From Roseococcus suduntuyensis (GTDB taxonomy: Bacteria; Pseudomonadota; Alphaproteobacteria; Acetobacterales; Acetobacteraceae), in assembly GCF_014196305.1 (NCBI RefSeq), contig NZ_JACIDJ010000006.1, positions 124,001 through 188,000 of the forward strand: a DNA stretch of 64,000 bases, given 5' to 3'. Of this stretch, positions 53,867-62,146 are shown piece after piece. The translations under genes were made by a program, and so were the position numbers. Every line of letters begins with the position of its first letter. Position 1 is the first letter of the stretch. The notes beneath the pieces are model-generated. The model was not told where the DNA came from and ran no database searches. It was given only the letters and a program-made list of their open reading frames with translations.

Positions 53867-54756
53867 CAGAACCCCGTCTCGGCGCGGCAGGCGGGGTCCA
53901 CCGCCTCCCAGCGCGCGCCGCGGGCCAGGTTGCGTTCCAGGCAGGCGGCATAGGCCTCGCAGGCGGTGCGGGGCCGGGCATCAGCCATGCAGGCCGTGAT
54001 GAACTGGTCCTGCCAGCCCTCGGCCAGGCCGCTGGGCGTGGGGGTGGGCGCCACCAGCATCAGCGCCCCGATCAGCAGGGGCTGGTGCACCAGGTAGATC
54101 AACAGGCTCCAGCGCCCGGCGCCGACCAGCCCGCGCCCGAGCCACCCGCCCGGCCGCCACTCCCACCAGGGCTTGGGCCCCGCCGCCACAAGGGCCCGCC
54201 CCAGCGCGATGCCACCCAGCACCAAGGCGAGCCAGGGAAAGACCGGCACCAGGTCCGGCGAGGGAGGTGTCGCGGTGGACAGCCCCAGCCAATACCAGCC
54301 GAAGCTGTTGAAGACCGGGTGGGTCAGCAGATGCGGCCCCGCCAGCAGCACCGCCATGGCCAGCCCCAGCAGCCAGAAGGGTGCGCGCAGGAAGGGCAGG
54401 GCCAGCAGGCTCGCCACCGCGATCATGTGCAGGATGCCGAAGAAGATGAACGCCTGCGGGTTGAACCACCAGCTGCCCAGGCTGACCAGCAGCGCCGCCC
54501 CCGCGATCAGGCCAAGCCGTCGCAGATACGGCCCCCGGCCCTTCCCGGCATGGGCGGCCAGCACGAGGCCCACCCCCACCAGACCCAGGAAGGCCCCCGT
54601 GATGCCGCGCGCGAAGGCGACCCAGCCCTGATGCCGCGTCACATCCGTCGTGATCAGGCCAAAGAGCGAGAGGTCCCAGGCGAAGTGATAGACCACCATG
54701 GCCACGATGGCCGCGCCCCGCGCCGCGTCCACCGCGGCGAGACGGAAGGGCGCCAT
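53866..54756 (-). CDS. DUF1624 / heparan-alpha-glucosaminide N-acetyltransferase-like membrane protein
   Basis: A 296-residue polytopic membrane protein of the HGSNAT-catalytic-domain/DUF1624 family. It starts LAAVDAARGAAIVAMVVYHFAWDLSLFG, the typical first helix with Asp, Arg and His. RGITGAFLGLVGVGLVLAAHAG and WFNPQAFIFFGILHMIAVASLL are further family stretches, and LIYLVHQPLLIGALML is the last helix. A cysteine-bearing hydrophilic tail follows (residues about 255-296). Members are thought to move acyl groups across or within membranes; the role in bacteria is not settled. Its start overlaps the histidine kinase stop and its stop overlaps the MFS start. Confidence 0.85.
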   Translation of the reverse strand: MAPFRLAAVDAARGAAIVAMVVYHFAWDLSLFGLITTDVTRHQGWVAFARGITGAFLGLVGVGLVLAAHAGKGRGPYLRRLGLIAGAALLVSLGSWWFNPQAFIFFGILHMIAVASLLALPFLRAPFWLLGLAMAVLLAGPHLLTHPVFNSFGWYWLGLSTATPPSPDLVPVFPWLALVLGGIALGRALVAAGPKPWWEWRPGGWLGRGLVGAGRWSLLIYLVHQPLLIGALMLVAPTPTPSGLAEGWQDQFITACMADARPRTACEAYAACLERNLARGARWEAVDPACRAETGF

Positions 54757-56105
54757 CAGCCCCGTGCCGCGGGAAGGTCTATCCAGAAGCGGCTGCCCTG
54801 TCCTTCGGTGCTGTCGAAACCCATGCGGCCGCCCATTGCCTCGGTCAGTTCGCGGGCGATGGCGAGGCCGATTCCCGTGCCCTCCACCGCGCTGTGCTCG
54901 GCGCCCAGGCGGTTGAAACGCTGGAACACCTCGTCCTGGCGCCCGGCCGGGATGCCTATGCCGGTATCCGTCACCTCGATGCGTATCCGGCCCCGCTCTG
55001 GCCGTTCGACGCGCACATGAACCTCGCCGCCCGGCCGGTTGTACTTGATGGCGTTGGACAGCAGGTTGCCCAGCACCTGCTGCAGCCGCCCCCGGTCGGC
55101 CAGGATGCGGCCCTGGGTGGGTGTCACGGTCAGCGTCACCCCGGCCTTGAGGCCTGCGGGCACGGCCACCGCGGCGGCGTCGCGCAGCAGCGTGGGAAGG
55201 TCCAGCGCCTCGATGCGCAGTGAGACGCCGCGGTCCTCGATGCGCTTCACATCCTGCGCGTCATCGATCAACCGCAGGAGGCGCTGGCCGCCCTGCTCAA
55301 TCTCGCGGACATAGTCGCGTTGCAGGGGGGTCAGCGGCTGGTCGGGGTCGGTCGCGAGAAGCTGGTTGAACCCCATGATGGCGTTGAGCGGTGTTCGCAG
55401 CTCATGCCCCATGCCCAGCAGGAAGTCGGTCTTGGCACGGCTCGCTTCCTCCAGCCGGGCCTGGGCCTCACGGAGCTGTTCCAGCAGGCGTTCGATGGTC
55501 ATCAGCAGCAGGCCGAGCAGCCCCACCGCGAGCGCGGTCGGCATGGCCGCAAAGGCGACGAGGTAGCCCAGTTCGGCGAAGTTGGCGGGCCCCAGCAGCA
55601 GGTGGTGGTGAATCCGAACCCCCAGCACCGCGAAGAGCACCCCGAAGCCCAGTGCCGCGAAGCCGAGTCCACCGCCCGAGGCGCGGTCGCGGTGCGCGAT
55701 CAGGTTGAACAGGATGGCGCCCACCAGGATGATCCCGCCCGTGCTGGTAATGGCAATGCGGAGCGAACTGTCGCCCGTGACGAGCACCGTCCAGGCGATA
55801 CCCACTCCGACCAGCCCCACGAGCAGCATCGCGGCGATCCACTGGGTCGGACGTCCCAGGAAGCGGCGCAGCCCGTTCAGGATCAACACGCCGCCCGTCA
55901 ACCAAAGCGCCGCGTTGACCAGGCGCGCGGGTGGCCCGAGTTGATCCATTCCGGCCGAAAGCTGCCCGAAGGCAATCGCGAAGAGGATCGCCGCCGTGGC
56001 CCATTCCATGGGGCCGGGCATGGGCCGGGTCAGCCGCCATGCCACCAGCAGGGCGCCCGCCAGCGACACGTAGAATAGGGCGTTCATGACAAAGCCGGCG
56101 GACAT
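54756..56105 (-). CDS. Membrane sensor histidine kinase
   Basis: A 449-residue sensor kinase. The N-terminal half has about seven hydrophobic segments (residues 5-200). A short coiled coil (RLLEQLREAQARLEEASRAK) leads to the phosphoacceptor GMGHELRTPLNAIMGFN. The ATPase domain has the N box NLLSNAIKYN, the G1 box DTGIGIP and the G2 box GTGIGLAIARELTEAMGG. No response-regulator gene is adjacent and no receiver domain is fused, so its partner is elsewhere. The start ATG 56105 gives MSAGFVMNALFYVSLAG; an internal ATG six codons on is possible. It is divergent from pqqA by 198 bp. Confidence 0.9.
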   Translation of the reverse strand: MSAGFVMNALFYVSLAGALLVAWRLTRPMPGPMEWATAAILFAIAFGQLSAGMDQLGPPARLVNAALWLTGGVLILNGLRRFLGRPTQWIAAMLLVGLVGVGIAWTVLVTGDSSLRIAITSTGGIILVGAILFNLIAHRDRASGGGLGFAALGFGVLFAVLGVRIHHHLLLGPANFAELGYLVAFAAMPTALAVGLLGLLLMTIERLLEQLREAQARLEEASRAKTDFLLGMGHELRTPLNAIMGFNQLLATDPDQPLTPLQRDYVREIEQGGQRLLRLIDDAQDVKRIEDRGVSLRIEALDLPTLLRDAAAVAVPAGLKAGVTLTVTPTQGRILADRGRLQQVLGNLLSNAIKYNRPGGEVHVRVERPERGRIRIEVTDTGIGIPAGRQDEVFQRFNRLGAEHSAVEGTGIGLAIARELTEAMGGRMGFDSTEGQGSRFWIDLPAARG

Positions 56106-56303
56106 ACTGAACCTATAGCCTGAGGCGGCTGGTGGGACGATACCATCTCCGCGTGTGCTGGACATCCGGGCGCGCAACCTTCCCTCCGTCAGCAGCGTTG
56201 TCGTTTCCTGGGAATGTGGCTCGCGCCTTGATGGGCGCAGAGGGGCACCCCATAGTCGGTGAGGATGGCATTGTGTACATCCCATGCAACGCAGGAGAGA
56301 AAC

Positions 56304-56384
56304 ATGGCCTGGAAGACCCCCAAGATCGTCGAAGTGTCCCTGGCGCTGGAAATCAACAGCTACGCCTGCGCCGAGATCGATTGA
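56304..56384 (+). CDS. pqqA: PQQ precursor peptide
   Basis: A 26-residue gene, MAWKTPKIVEVSLALEIN followed by SYACAEID. Glu16 and Tyr20 are in the required E-x3-Y spacing; they are cross-linked by PqqE and become the PQQ skeleton. GCAGGAGAG lies upstream of the ATG as a ribosome site. The conserved W-x-TP-x-I-x-E-V/I start of PqqA peptides is present. It is followed after 60 bp by pqqB, and the whole pqqABCDE order is intact. The 198-bp gap upstream, up to the divergent histidine kinase, must carry the operon promoter; no specific element was recognised. Confidence 0.97.
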   Translation: MAWKTPKIVEVSLALEINSYACAEID

Positions 56385-56444
56385 GACCCGCCGCGGGGTG
56401 TCTCCCCGCGGAACTGAACGAGCCCTGGAGAAGGTGCCGCGCCT

Positions 56445-57365
56445 ATGCTGCGCGTGATTGTGCTGGGCGCGGGGGCGGGTGGCGGTTTCCCCCAGTGGAA
56501 TTCCGCCGGCCCTGGTTGCCTGCGCGCCCGTGCGGGCGATGTGGCCGCCCTGCCGCGCACCCAGGCTTCCATCGCCGTTTCGGTGGATGGGGAGCGCTGG
56601 GTGCTCGTCAATGCCAGCCCGGACCTGCGGGCACAGATCGCGGATACGCCCGCGCTGCATCCTCGTCAGGGCCAGTTGCGCCATTCCCCCATCTGCGCCG
56701 TCGTCCTCACGGGGGGCGAGGTGGATACGGTCATCGGCCTGCTGCATCTGCGCGAACGGCATGCCTTTGAGATCTGGGGCGCGCCCCCCGCCCTCTCCGT
56801 GCTGGAGGCCAACCCGATCTTTCGCGCCTTGAATCCAGAAATTGTCCCCCGCCGTACGCTCCCTCTTAGCAGGGAGTTCGACCTGATGGGGATTCGCATC
56901 ACCCCCTATCCGGTTCCCGGCAAGGTGCCGCTCTACGCGGAGGAGGCCAGCCTCGCGGACGACGCGGCGGTGGCCCCCGTGACCGAGGATGGGGAGGCGC
57001 TGGGCCTCGCTCTCTCCGCCGGCGGTGGCACGCTGCACGTCATTCCAGGCTGCGCCATGATGACCCCCGCCCTGCGCCAGCGCCTGTCCGGGGCGGAGTG
57101 CGTGCTGTTTGACGGCACCCTCTTCACCGATGACGAGATGATCCGCACCGGCGCCGGCCCCAAGACCGGCCGCCGCATGGGCCACATGCCCATGACCGGG
57201 CCGGGCGGCGCGCTGGAGGCCTTCGATGGGCTGGGCGTGCGCCGGCGCATCTTCCTGCACATCAACAACACCAACCCCGCCCTGCTGGCCGACAGCCCCG
57301 AGCGGGCGCAACTCGCCGCGGCCGGCTGGGAGGTGGCGGAGGACGGGATGGAGATTTTTGTCTGA
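56445..57365 (+). CDS. pqqB: PQQ biosynthesis protein PqqB
   Basis: A 306-residue metallo-beta-lactamase-fold protein of PQQ synthesis, now thought to hydroxylate the cross-linked Glu-Tyr intermediate. Marks are LGAGAGGGFPQWN at the start, LVNASPDLRAQI, TGGEVDTVIGLLHLRE, GRRMGHMPMTG and a late LHINNTNP. The lactamase metal motif is altered, as is normal for PqqB. The stop shares a base with the start of the short duplicated reading frame that precedes pqqC. Confidence is high. Confidence 0.97.
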   Translation: MLRVIVLGAGAGGGFPQWNSAGPGCLRARAGDVAALPRTQASIAVSVDGERWVLVNASPDLRAQIADTPALHPRQGQLRHSPICAVVLTGGEVDTVIGLLHLRERHAFEIWGAPPALSVLEANPIFRALNPEIVPRRTLPLSREFDLMGIRITPYPVPGKVPLYAEEASLADDAAVAPVTEDGEALGLALSAGGGTLHVIPGCAMMTPALRQRLSGAECVLFDGTLFTDDEMIRTGAGPKTGRRMGHMPMTGPGGALEAFDGLGVRRRIFLHINNTNPALLADSPERAQLAAAGWEVAEDGMEIFV

Positions 57366-57436
57366 TGCTCTCGCTGGAGGAATTCGAGACCGTTTTGCGC
57401 GCCATTGGTCCCGCCGCGGAGCGGCACAAGCCATGA
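57365..57436 (+). pseudogene. 23-codon remnant duplicating the PqqC N-terminus
   Basis: The frame encodes MLSLEEFETVLRAIG then PAAERHKP and stops. It begins on the last base of the pqqB stop and its own stop overlaps the pqqC ATG (ATGA). FETVLRAIG parallels FEAALRAIG near the start of PqqC, and the DNA of both is 23/26 identical (57383-57408 versus 57460-57485). The 77-bp offset is not a multiple of three. The frame thus looks like the cut-off start of a second pqqC copy that now only carries translation from pqqB to pqqC. Confidence 0.7.
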
Positions 57437-57485
57437 CGTCGCCGATGGCCCCTGATGCTTTCGAGGCCGCTTTGCGCGCCATCGG
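57383..57485. repeat. Pair of 26-bp direct repeats at the pqqC 5' end
   Basis: Copy one is 57383-57408 and copy two is 57460-57485; they start TTCGAG and end in GCGCGCCATNGG, with three differences. Offset is 77 bp. All three changes are transitions. This is the DNA trace of the pqqC start duplication. Confidence 0.8.
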
Positions 57486-58161
57486 CGACGAGCGCTACCA
57501 CATCCACCATCCCTTCCATCACCTGTTGCATGACGGGAAGCTGTGCAAGGCGCAGGTCCAGGCCTGGGCGCTGAACCGCTACTACTACCAGGCCTCGATC
57601 CCGGCGAAGGACGCCTCGTTGCTCGCCCGCCTGCCCACCACCGACCTGCGCCGCGAATGGCGCCGGCGCCTGGAGGACCATGACGGTGACGGCAGCGCGC
57701 CGGGCGGCGTGGAGCGCTGGCTGGCGCTGACCGACGGCCTGGGGCTGGACCGCGACTATGTGGTGTCGCTGCGTGGCCTGCTGCCCGGCACGCGTTTCGC
57801 CGTGGACGCCTATGTGCGCTTCGTGCGGGAGCGTTCGGTGCTGGAGGCCATCGCCTCCTCGTTGACCGAGATGTTCTCGACCAACATCATCCGGCTGCGC
57901 GTGGCCGGCATGCTGCAAAACTACGATTTCGTGAGCGAGGCGACACTCGCCTATTTCAAGCCGCGCCTGACCCAGGCGCCGCAGGATGTCGCCTTCGCGC
58001 TCGACTACGTGAAGCGCCACGCCGATACGGCCGAGAAGCAGGAGGCCTGCCTGGACGCGCTGCGCTTCAAGTGCGACCTGCTCTGGGCGCAGCTGGACGC
58101 GCTGCACCTGGCCTATGTGGAACCGGGGCTGATTCCCCCCGGTGCCTTCGTGCCGGCATGA
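57433..58161 (+). CDS. pqqC: Pyrroloquinoline-quinone synthase
   Basis: PqqC is the cofactor-less oxidase that closes the ring and carries out the final eight-electron oxidation to PQQ. The 242-residue protein shows [57 protein letters not shown] and [12 protein letters not shown], all characteristic. The start is taken as ATG 57433, which overlaps the stop of the preceding remnant; an ATG at 57445 ([10 protein letters not shown]) is an alternative closer to the first homologous residue. The stop overlaps the pqqD ATG. Confidence 0.96.
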   Translation: MTSPMAPDAFEAALRAIGDERYHIHHPFHHLLHDGKLCKAQVQAWALNRYYYQASIPAKDASLLARLPTTDLRREWRRRLEDHDGDGSAPGGVERWLALTDGLGLDRDYVVSLRGLLPGTRFAVDAYVRFVRERSVLEAIASSLTEMFSTNIIRLRVAGMLQNYDFVSEATLAYFKPRLTQAPQDVAFALDYVKRHADTAEKQEACLDALRFKCDLLWAQLDALHLAYVEPGLIPPGAFVPA

Positions 58162-58418
58162 CAATTCCCCGCTTCGCCCCCGGCGTCCGCCTGCAGGAGG
58201 ACCGTGCCCGCAACCGCTGGATGGTGATGGCGCCGGAGCGCATGTTCCTCCCCGACGAAACCGCGCTCGCCGTGCTGCGTCTGGTGGATGGCGCGCGGGA
58301 CGAGGCCGCCATCGTGGCCGCGCTTGCCGAGGAATATGCGGCACCCGCCGACATCATCGCCGCCGATGTGCGCGCGCTGCTGGAGGACCTTCGCGTCCGG
58401 GGCGCGATCACGTGGTAG
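58158..58418 (+). CDS. pqqD: PQQ biosynthesis peptide chaperone PqqD
   Basis: PqqD binds the PqqA peptide and presents it to the radical SAM enzyme PqqE. The 86-residue protein shows the family's wing strands [37 protein letters not shown] and the helical [17 protein letters not shown] end (positions about 4-40 and 66-84). The ATG overlaps the pqqC stop (58158-58161), and the stop overlaps the GTG start of pqqE, so C, D and E are translationally coupled. Confidence 0.96.
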   Translation: MTIPRFAPGVRLQEDRARNRWMVMAPERMFLPDETALAVLRLVDGARDEAAIVAALAEEYAAPADIIAADVRALLEDLRVRGAITW

Positions 58419-59491
58419 ACGCGCCGCTCGCCCTGCTGGCGGAGCTGACGCATCGCTGCCCGCTGCGCTGCCCCTATTGCTCCAATCCGATGGAGCTGGC
58501 GCGCGCGGCGGCCGAACTCACCACCGCCGAATGGGCGCGTGTGTTCGAGGAGGCGGCGGCACTTGGCTGCCTCCAGGTCCATCTCTCGGGCGGGGAGCCG
58601 ACCGCGCGGCGCGACATCGTGGAGATCACGGCGGCTGCCCGCGCCGCCGGGCTCTACACCAACCTCATCACGGCAGGCGTCCTGCTCGATGCGGGGCTGA
58701 TGGAGCGGCTGGTGGCAGCCGGCCTCGACCATGTGCAGCTCTCGGTGCAGGACGCGGACGAGGCGGGGGCGGAGCGCATCGGCGGCCTCAAGGGCGCGCA
58801 CGCGGCGAAGGCGCGCGCGGCGGCGCTGGTGCGCGCGGCCGGGTTGCCGCTGACGCTCAACGCCGTGGTCCACCGGCAGAACCTGCACAACCTGTCCGCG
58901 CTTGTGGAGCGTGCGCTGGAGTGGGGTGCCGCGCGGCTGGAAGTGGCGCATGTGCAGTATTACGGCTGGGCGCTGGCCAATCGTGACGCGTTGCTGCCCA
59001 CGCGCGCGCAGCTCGATGACGCCACGCGCGTGGTCGAGGCCGCGCGTGCCGCCCACAAGGGCAGGCTGGTCATCGACTATGTGGTGCCCGACTACCACGC
59101 CACGCGGCCCAAGGCCTGCATGGGTGGCTGGGGGCGGCGCTTCCTGGGCGTTTCGCCCGCGGGCAACATCCTGCCCTGCCATGCGGCCGAAAGCCTGACA
59201 GGCCTCACCTTTCCCAATGCGCGCGAGACCAGCCTCGCCGCCGCCTGGGCCGACAGCCCCGCCTTCAATGCCTTTCGTGGCACCGCCTGGATGCCCGAGC
59301 CCTGCCGCGGCTGCGAGCGGCGCGAGGTGGATTGGGGCGGCTGCCGCTGCCAGGCCTTCGCGCTCACCGGCGATGTGGCGGCGACCGACCCCGCCTGCTC
59401 CCTCTCGCCCCACCACGGGTTGTTGCAGGCCGCGGTCGAACATGCCGGGGGTGAGGCATTCCGCTATCGCCAATACGGGCGGGCACGCTGA
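58412..59491 (+). CDS. pqqE: PqqA peptide cyclase, radical SAM
   Basis: PqqE forms the Glu-Tyr carbon-carbon bond in PqqA. The 359-residue protein has the radical SAM cluster motif [13 protein letters not shown] (C-x3-C-x2-C) near the N-terminus, the SAM-contacting [11 protein letters not shown], and a C-terminal SPASM domain with cysteines in [36 protein letters not shown] and [11 protein letters not shown]. The start is a GTG at 58412 inside the pqqD end. The length matches the family. It ends the pqq operon; no pqqF protease gene follows. Confidence 0.96.
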   Translation: MVDAPLALLAELTHRCPLRCPYCSNPMELARAAAELTTAEWARVFEEAAALGCLQVHLSGGEPTARRDIVEITAAARAAGLYTNLITAGVLLDAGLMERLVAAGLDHVQLSVQDADEAGAERIGGLKGAHAAKARAAALVRAAGLPLTLNAVVHRQNLHNLSALVERALEWGAARLEVAHVQYYGWALANRDALLPTRAQLDDATRVVEAARAAHKGRLVIDYVVPDYHATRPKACMGGWGRRFLGVSPAGNILPCHAAESLTGLTFPNARETSLAAAWADSPAFNAFRGTAWMPEPCRGCERREVDWGGCRCQAFALTGDVAATDPACSLSPHHGLLQAAVEHAGGEAFRYRQYGRAR

Positions 59492-59564
59492 CCGCACGCG
59501 CCTCTTGAAGGCGGCCGCGCCCCGCCCTTCTAATCATGGCAATCACCAATAACGGGAGGGACCC

Positions 59565-60767
59565 ATGAATCCGCACATCGTTCCCGCGCTGGCCTCCGCC
59601 GCGCTGCTCCTGGCGCCGGGGCTGGCCCTGGCGCAGGCCGCCCCGCCGCCCGCCTGGGCGCAGGGCCGCTCGCCCGAGATGGCCAATTCCACCCTGGCCC
59701 CCCATGCCGGGCGCCTCACCGTCACCCCGCCCGACCAGCTGCCCACCGCGCAGCTTCGCGTGCCCGAGGGCTTCCAGGTGGAGCTCTGGGCGCATGGCCT
59801 GCCCGGCGCCCGCGTCATGGTGCGCGGGCCCAATGGCACCGTCTTCGTGGGCACGCGCGGCATCGGTCGCGTCTATGCCGTGCGCGAAGAAGGGAATGAG
59901 CGTCGTGTCAGCACCTTCATGCAGGGGCTCCAGCAGCCCTCCGGCCTCGCCATCCGTGATGGCGCGCTCTACATCTCGGCCATCAACCGCATGCTGCGCG
60001 TGGACAATGTCGAGCAGAACCTGTCCAACCCGCAGCCCGTGGACCTGACCTCGGCCTTCAACCTGCCCGAGGCGCCGCATCATGGCTGGACCCACATCGC
60101 CTTCGGGCCGGATGGGCGCCTCTACGTGCCGCGCGGCGTGCCCTGCAACATCTGCGACACGGATGGCGAGCGCTACGCCCTGATCGCGAGCTTCAACCCC
60201 GATGGCACCGACCGGCGCATCGAGGCGCGGGGCGTGCGCAATTCGGTGGGCTTCGACTTCCACCCCCGCACGGGCCAGCTCTGGTTCTCCAACCACGGGC
60301 GCGACTGGGCGGGCAATGACAACCCCTCCGACACGCTGCATGTGAACCTGCGCCGGGGCGAGCATCACGGCTTCCCCTGGTGCGCCAGCGGCTGGCAGGA
60401 CCCGGCGGTGAGCGGCCGGCTGTGCAGCGAATTCCCGCCGCCCGCGCTGATCCTGGGGCCCCATGTGGCGCCCATCGGCACGCATTTCTACACGGGCACG
60501 GCCTTCCCCGAGCGGTATCGCAACGCGCTCTTCATCGCGAACCGCGGCTCCTGGAACCGTGAGCGGCTGGCGGGCTACGAGGTGGTGGTGGTGCGCGAGG
60601 AAGAGGGCGGTCGCCTGGTGCAGGAACCCTTCCTGACCGGCTTCCGCGATGACGCCAACCAGCGCTTCCTGGGCCGCCCCGCGGGGGTGCTCACCATGCC
60701 CGATGGCTCCATGCTCGTTTCCGATGAGCAGAACGGCGCCATCTTCCGCATCAGCTATCGGCGCTGA
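59565..60767 (+). CDS. Soluble PQQ-dependent sugar dehydrogenase (GSDH/sorbosone dehydrogenase family)
   Basis: A 400-residue exported beta-propeller enzyme. The signal peptide is PALASAALLLAPGLALAQA, cut near residue 24. The mature protein shows LRVPEGFQVELWAHGLPGARVM, GLAIRDGALYISAINRMLRVD, the HHGWTHIAFGPDGRLYVPRG segment with the likely catalytic His, RGVRNSVGFDFHP, and a C-terminal GRPAGVLTMPDGSMLVSDEQNGAIFRI. These fit the soluble glucose/L-sorbosone dehydrogenase group that uses PQQ. The start ATG 59565 follows a strong GGGAGGGA. It sits 73 bp after pqqE and is coupled to the cytochrome c gene by a shared base. Confidence 0.9.
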   Translation: MNPHIVPALASAALLLAPGLALAQAAPPPAWAQGRSPEMANSTLAPHAGRLTVTPPDQLPTAQLRVPEGFQVELWAHGLPGARVMVRGPNGTVFVGTRGIGRVYAVREEGNERRVSTFMQGLQQPSGLAIRDGALYISAINRMLRVDNVEQNLSNPQPVDLTSAFNLPEAPHHGWTHIAFGPDGRLYVPRGVPCNICDTDGERYALIASFNPDGTDRRIEARGVRNSVGFDFHPRTGQLWFSNHGRDWAGNDNPSDTLHVNLRRGEHHGFPWCASGWQDPAVSGRLCSEFPPPALILGPHVAPIGTHFYTGTAFPERYRNALFIANRGSWNRERLAGYEVVVVREEEGGRLVQEPFLTGFRDDANQRFLGRPAGVLTMPDGSMLVSDEQNGAIFRISYRR

Positions 60768-61360
60768 TGCGGGCGCTGGCCTTTCTTGCGGCGGCCCTGC
60801 TGGCCGCCGCGACCCCGTCCTGGGCCCCCGCTTGGGCCGGTGACGCCACGCGCGGCGCCGCCCTGGCCGAGGCCCGCAATTGTGGCGCCTGCCACGGGGC
60901 GAACGGCATCAGCCCGGTGCCGCTGATGCCCTCCCTGGCCGGGCAGCAGGCGGAATTCCTTCTGGTCCAGCTCATCATGTTCCGCGAAGGGCTGCGCCCG
61001 GTGCCGGCCATGGTGGAGCCCGCGCGCGGCCTGACGGACGCCGAGATCGAGGACCTCGCGGCCTTCTACGCCGCGCTGCCCTCCGGCCCCGCTGCCACCG
61101 ATCCGCGCAACGAGGCGCTGGCGACGCGCGGCGCCGAGCTCTCGGCCGCGCGCAATTGCGGCACCTGCCATCGCCCGGATTACTCGGGCCAGGCCCAGGT
61201 GCCGCGCATCAACCACCAGCGCGAGGACTTCCTGGTGCACACCCTGGCCGAATACCGCGACAACCTGCGCGTGGGCATGGACACGCAGATGAATGGCGTG
61301 ATGCACGGGCTGACCAATGCGGATATTCGCGCCATCGCGCATTATCTCGCGCATCGCTGA
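60767..61360 (+). CDS. Diheme cytochrome c (c4-like)
   Basis: A 197-residue periplasmic cytochrome. The signal peptide is LAFLAAALLAAATPSWAPAWA. Two heme motifs are present, NCGACHGANG and NCGTCHRPDY, each starting a cytochrome c domain of about 85 residues; candidate axial methionines are in PLMPSLAG or PAMVEP in the first half and MDTQMNGVMHGL in the second. Its ATG shares a base with the dehydrogenase stop at 60767, so it is the probable electron acceptor of that PQQ enzyme, passing electrons to the respiratory chain (inference from coupling). Confidence 0.92.
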   Translation: MRALAFLAAALLAAATPSWAPAWAGDATRGAALAEARNCGACHGANGISPVPLMPSLAGQQAEFLLVQLIMFREGLRPVPAMVEPARGLTDAEIEDLAAFYAALPSGPAATDPRNEALATRGAELSAARNCGTCHRPDYSGQAQVPRINHQREDFLVHTLAEYRDNLRVGMDTQMNGVMHGLTNADIRAIAHYLAHR

Positions 61361-61423
61361 CGGCGCCGGCATCCCGGCCCACGCCACGGCGTTCTTCCCA
61401 GGCATTTCGAGGGGAACACGGCC

Positions 61424-62146
61424 ATGGCGATCAACCTGCGCAACATCCTGGAGCAGATGATGGGCCCCGGCGCGGCGGGGCCGACCCCCGGCGCGCGTCC
61501 GGGCGAGGCGCCGCCCGGCCCCATGGGCAACATGTTCGGCGGATCGCTGGGCGACATGCTTGGCCGCATCCGCCCGCCCGCCACGGGCGGCCAGGCGGCG
61601 GCGGCCGGCGGGTTGCTGGGCGCGGTGCTGGGCGGTGGCCTCGCGCGCACGGGCGGCATGGCGCTCCTCGGGCTGCTCGCCCACCGCGCCTATTCCCAAT
61701 GGCAGGCACAGCAGGCCGGCGCGGTCCAGACCCCCGCCGAGGCGGAATTCGCGCAGCCCGACGCGGCCGACAGCGCGGGCAAGCCCTTCGGCCTTTCCTT
61801 GATCCGCGCCATGGTCGCGGCCGCCCGCGCCGATGGCGCGCTGGACGCCGGCGAGCGGGAGCGCATCTTCGCCGAGGCCGAGCGGCTCGACCTCTCGGAT
61901 GAGGATAAGGGCGAGATCTTCGGGATTCTCGACACGCCCGCCGACCCGCGCGCCGTGGCGGCCCTGGCCGCGACGCCGGCGCAGGGCGCGGAGCTTTATC
62001 TCGCTTCCGCCATGGCGATGGGCACCACGCACAACGCCTCGGAACGCGCCTATCTGGGCGCGCTGGCCAGCGCTTTGCGGCTGCCGCCCGAATTGCGCGC
62101 GCAGCTCGACACCCAGCTGCGCGAGGCGGCGGGGGAAGGCGCCTAA
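61424..62146 (+). CDS. DUF533 (TerB-like, YebE-type) protein
   Basis: A 240-residue protein. The N-terminal third is Gly/Pro-rich and low in complexity (GPTPGARPGEAPPGP). A glycine-rich hydrophobic segment follows (AAAGGLLGAVLGGGLARTGGMALLGLLAHRAY), then the helical DUF533/TerB-like domain with LSLIRAMVAAARADGALDAGERERI and LYLASAMAMGTTHNASERAYL. In other bacteria such proteins are membrane-associated and of unknown role. Start ATG 61424 has GAGGGGAA upstream. It ends by overlapping the convergent MFS gene by four bases. Confidence 0.85.
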   Translation: MAINLRNILEQMMGPGAAGPTPGARPGEAPPGPMGNMFGGSLGDMLGRIRPPATGGQAAAAGGLLGAVLGGGLARTGGMALLGLLAHRAYSQWQAQQAGAVQTPAEAEFAQPDAADSAGKPFGLSLIRAMVAAARADGALDAGERERIFAEAERLDLSDEDKGEIFGILDTPADPRAVAALAATPAQGAELYLASAMAMGTTHNASERAYLGALASALRLPPELRAQLDTQLREAAGEGA

